Assembly: GCA_035713725.1 (NCBI GenBank)
Contig: DASTMZ010000005.1
Span: 1 to 34,719 of the forward strand
DNA length: 34,719 nt
Direction of reading: 5' to 3'
DNA from: DASQPR01 sp035713725
GTDB taxonomy: Bacteria > Actinomycetota > Actinomycetes > Mycobacteriales > Micromonosporaceae
Each line of letters opens with the position of its first letter. Positions within the stretch are counted from its first letter, which is position 1. The translations under genes and the position numbers were made by a program. Positions 32,504-34,719 of the stretch are shown here, piece after piece. Under the pieces are notes generated by a model. That model saw only the letters and a list, made by a program, of their open reading frames with translations. It had not been told where the DNA came from and did no database searches.

Positions 32504-33897
32504 TGTGGCCGCCTGAAGATCTCGAGACGGACCCAACGGAGCCGATCGTGACCACATCGATGGCAGTCCCGCCAGATCGTGGCCGTGCGAGTCGCACGAC
32601 ACCTGCCCGTACGAGTCGCGCCGCGCCCGTCAACGAGCTCGGGCCGCGCCCGCCGGTCGCCCCACACCCGGGCCGACGAAATATCGCGAGCGCCGGTGGA
32701 CCGACGCCGATCGACGACGCACGGGCCCGCAACGGTCTCGCGCACACCGGAGCGATGGCATCGGCGACAAACGCTTACCGGATGGTCGGCAACGGCGTGC
32801 CGGCGCGCCCGGTCGCCGCGACGGCCGCAACGATTCCCTCAGCGGTCGCCACACGCCTTGCCGCCAGGCCGGTCGACGAGTTGCCGGGTGCCGGACCGTT
32901 GACCCCGCTGTTGGTCGATCCAGCGGTGACAGATGTCCTCGTCAACGGCGTCGAGGTGTGGACCGACCGGGGCGACGGTCTCGCCCGCGCGGACGTGACG
33001 TTCACCTCGCCGCAACAAGTGCGGCGGCTGGCTCAGCGGCTCGTCGCGGGTTGCGGCAGGCGACTCGACGAGGGCAATCCGTGCGTGGACGCCTGCCTCC
33101 CGGACGGCACTCGGCTGCACGCCGTGTTGCCACCGATCGCTACCGACGGGCCGTACTTGTCGCTGCGCACGTTCCGACGGCAGGCATTCTCACTCGACGA
33201 CCTCCGAAGGCTCGGCTCGGTGCCCGATGTGGGCGCGGAACTGCTGGCCGGCATCGTCGCCGCCCGGTTGTCGTATCTCGTCTCCGGCGGCACCGGCACC
33301 GGCAAGACGACGGTGCTCGCGAGCATGTTGAGCGAGGTGCCGCGCCACGAGCGCATCGTCATCGTGGAGGAGGCGGCCGAGCTACGGCCACGCCACCCAC
33401 ACGTGGTCGCACTCCAGGCGCGCACCGCGAATGTGGAGGGCGTCGGTTCGGTCGGGCTTCGCGAACTGCTGCGCAACGCGCTGCGCATGCGACCGGATCG
33501 GCTCGTCATCGGCGAGTGTCGTGGCGCCGAGGTGCTGGACCTGTTGGGCGCGCTGAACACCGGCCACGAGGGCGGGGCGGGCACGCTGCACGCAAACACC
33601 GCGGGCGATGTGCCTGCTCGACTGGAGGCGCTCGGCTTGCTCGGGCGAGTGCCGCCAGCCGCCGTACGAGCACAGATCGCGGCCGGTTTGCACGTCGCCG
33701 TACACATGCGACGCGTGCCCTCTGGTCGGGTGCTAGACGAAATCGTGGTGCTGCGGCCGAGTCCGGTCGATCGTGCGATCGAGGCGGTGTCCGCGTGGCA
33801 TCGGCTCGGCGGCGTACGGCCCGGTGCGGTGGCGCTCGCCGATCTGCTGAGCCGGCGGGGCGTACGCCCACCGACGGGTTTGTTGGCAGGTCGCTGA
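32503..33897 (+). CDS. tadA: TadA/CpaF-family secretion ATPase
   Basis: This is the hexameric motor ATPase of Tad/Flp pilus systems. AAGGAG lies just before the ATG, which overlaps the ssd stop. The first 120 residues are polar and probably disordered. The core shows Walker A GGTGTGKTT (262-270, K268), the Asp box IVIVEEAAEL (285-294), Walker B RLVIGECRGAE (333-343) and the His box GHEGGAGTLHANT (354-366). All catalytic elements are intact. The 464 residues are near the family length. tadB starts at its stop (TGATG). Pilin genes are not in the window. Confidence 0.96.
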   Translation: MWPPEDLETDPTEPIVTTSMAVPPDRGRASRTTPARTSRAAPVNELGPRPPVAPHPGRRNIASAGGPTPIDDARARNGLAHTGAMASATNAYRMVGNGVPARPVAATAATIPSAVATRLAARPVDELPGAGPLTPLLVDPAVTDVLVNGVEVWTDRGDGLARADVTFTSPQQVRRLAQRLVAGCGRRLDEGNPCVDACLPDGTRLHAVLPPIATDGPYLSLRTFRRQAFSLDDLRRLGSVPDVGAELLAGIVAARLSYLVSGGTGTGKTTVLASMLSEVPRHERIVIVEEAAELRPRHPHVVALQARTANVEGVGSVGLRELLRNALRMRPDRLVIGECRGAEVLDLLGALNTGHEGGAGTLHANTAGDVPARLEALGLLGRVPPAAVRAQIAAGLHVAVHMRRVPSGRVLDEIVVLRPSPVDRAIEAVSAWHRLGGVRPGAVALADLLSRRGVRPPTGLLAGR

Positions 33898-34664
33898 TGT
33901 TCATATCCCGCTGGCGGCGCGTTCGGCGCCGACGGCTTCGCGCTATGGAGCGGCCGCATAGCGGTGCCGTGGGCCAACCGTCGACGCCCGCCGGCAATCG
34001 TGCGGTCACGGCGCTCCGGGATGCCGCGATCCGACGGCCGCGAGTCGCCGCCCTGATCCTGGCAACGGTTTCGGCGAGCTTCGCGGGACTCGTCGCCGGT
34101 CCGGTCGCGGCGGTCGTCGCTGCGGCGTACGCATTGACCGGTGCGGTCGTGTTCGCGTCACGCCGTCGGGACGCGGCGGACGCTGTCGCGTTCCGCGTGG
34201 CGTTGGCGAACATCGCGGCGGCCGCCGCGGATCTGCGTGCCGGAGCGGACCCGATCACCGCGCTCGGCGACTCCGGCTGGCGAGGCCGTCCGAGCGCGCG
34301 GGTGCCGCGTCCAGACGAGGGAGACGTGCTGCGCGGCCGGGTGTCGGCGGCGGTGCACGTCGCCGAGGAGACCGGAGCGCCGCTTGCGGACCTTCTCGAG
34401 CGATTGGAGCGCGACGGCCGCGCGTTGGCGCAAGCACGCGCGTCCGCGGTGACGCAGGCCGCTGGCGCGGAGGCCACAGCGTGGCTGCTGGCCGTGTTGC
34501 CGGTCGCCGGGATCGCACTCGGTCAGGGCGTCGGTGCCGATCCGGTTCACGTCCTTTTGCACACGCCGATCGGCGCTACATGTGCCTGCGGCGCGATCGC
34601 GTGTCAGGTCGGTGGGCTCGCATGGGTACGCCGATTGGCACGGTCGATCGTGGAGTCGGCGTGA
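33897..34664 (+). CDS. tadB: TadB-like membrane protein (type II secretion F domain)
   Basis: The ATG overlaps the tadA stop by one base; this defines the start, although the frame is open far upstream as a shadow of tadA. The 255-residue protein has a basic N-terminus and a hydrophobic pair at about 46-80. A cytoplasmic helical domain, typical of T2SSF/GspF proteins (AAVHVAEETGAPLADLLERLERDGRAL), follows, then two C-terminal membrane segments. It would form the inner-membrane platform on which TadA acts. The size is similar to Rv3658c. Confidence 0.9.
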   Translation: MFISRWRRVRRRRLRAMERPHSGAVGQPSTPAGNRAVTALRDAAIRRPRVAALILATVSASFAGLVAGPVAAVVAAAYALTGAVVFASRRRDAADAVAFRVALANIAAAAADLRAGADPITALGDSGWRGRPSARVPRPDEGDVLRGRVSAAVHVAEETGAPLADLLERLERDGRALAQARASAVTQAAGAEATAWLLAVLPVAGIALGQGVGADPVHVLLHTPIGATCACGAIACQVGGLAWVRRLARSIVESA

Positions 34665-34719
34665 CGTCGACCGTCCGTGGCCTGCTGACGCGGAACGGCG
34701 GTATGAGGTCCGCCGGTCG
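34661..34719 (+). CDS. Possible start of the next tad gene (3' truncated)
   Basis: GTG at 34661 overlaps the tadB stop as GTGA and opens a frame that continues to the end of the window (19 codons, MTSTVRGLLTRNGGM...). A later in-frame ATG at 34703 is an alternative start. By gene order a TadC-like protein is expected, but the visible residues are too few to show it. Confidence 0.35.
   Translation, partial: MTSTVRGLLTRNGGMRSAG

Noticed and set aside
32958..33896. Long upstream extension of the tadB frame
   Set aside because: It overlaps tadA entirely, which has all ATPase motifs; the TGATG junction at 33897 gives a better tadB start.

Overview
The window comes from a high-GC actinomycete. 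The evidence is the strong G/C preference at third codon positions, frequent GTG starts, a 14-subunit-type NADH dehydrogenase operon with long hydrophilic C-terminal tails, an ESX-type (type VII) secretion locus with a mycosin, a SigL/RslA-like sigma/anti-sigma pair, and an Ssd-TadA-TadB block. The order EphE-like hydrolase, acs, HAD phosphatase, ssd, tadA, tadB resembles, from memory, the Rv3670-Rv3658c neighbourhood of Mycobacterium tuberculosis, but the organism need not be a mycobacterium. I cannot name the genus.

Region 1 (1-10404, all +): the distal half of the nuo operon (end of nuoG, then nuoH, I, J, K, L, M, N), followed by a long-chain polyprenyl diphosphate synthase. Most junctions overlap by 1-4 bases. 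NuoG-N belong to proton-pumping complex I, and the synthase probably makes the side chain of the menaquinone that complex I reduces.

Region 2 (10405-14213): an IclR-type regulator; an ECF sigma factor and its zinc-binding transmembrane anti-sigma factor, with a promoter matching the SigL consensus upstream; then, on the minus strand, a RarD/EamA transporter and a small holin-4/YvlD-type membrane protein.

Region 3 (14227-23071): a type VII secretion island with eccE (-), eccB (+), two WXG100 proteins (+) and mycP (-). It is followed by a 929-residue protein with two SseB-like domains joined by a long disordered linker carrying repeated T-x-x-I/V motifs, and by a coupled small protein of unknown function. 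The motor EccC and the channel EccD are not in the window. The SseB-like protein and its small partner are the best candidates for an undescribed system.

Region 4 (23081-28467): an EphE-like alpha/beta hydrolase that lacks a nucleophile (-), acetyl-CoA synthetase (-), a Fic-like protein with a degenerate active site (+), and a HAD-IB phosphatase with a membrane anchor (-).

Region 5 (28468-29936): a hairpin-rich stretch with no convincing gene, then a GNAT acetyltransferase broken by one extra T. This segment looks less constrained than the rest.

Region 6 (30004-34719): a CtaG-like membrane protein (-), divergent from ssd, tadA and tadB (+), which begin a Tad/Flp pilus-type operon running off the end. 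No tRNA, rRNA, insertion sequence or CRISPR array was seen.
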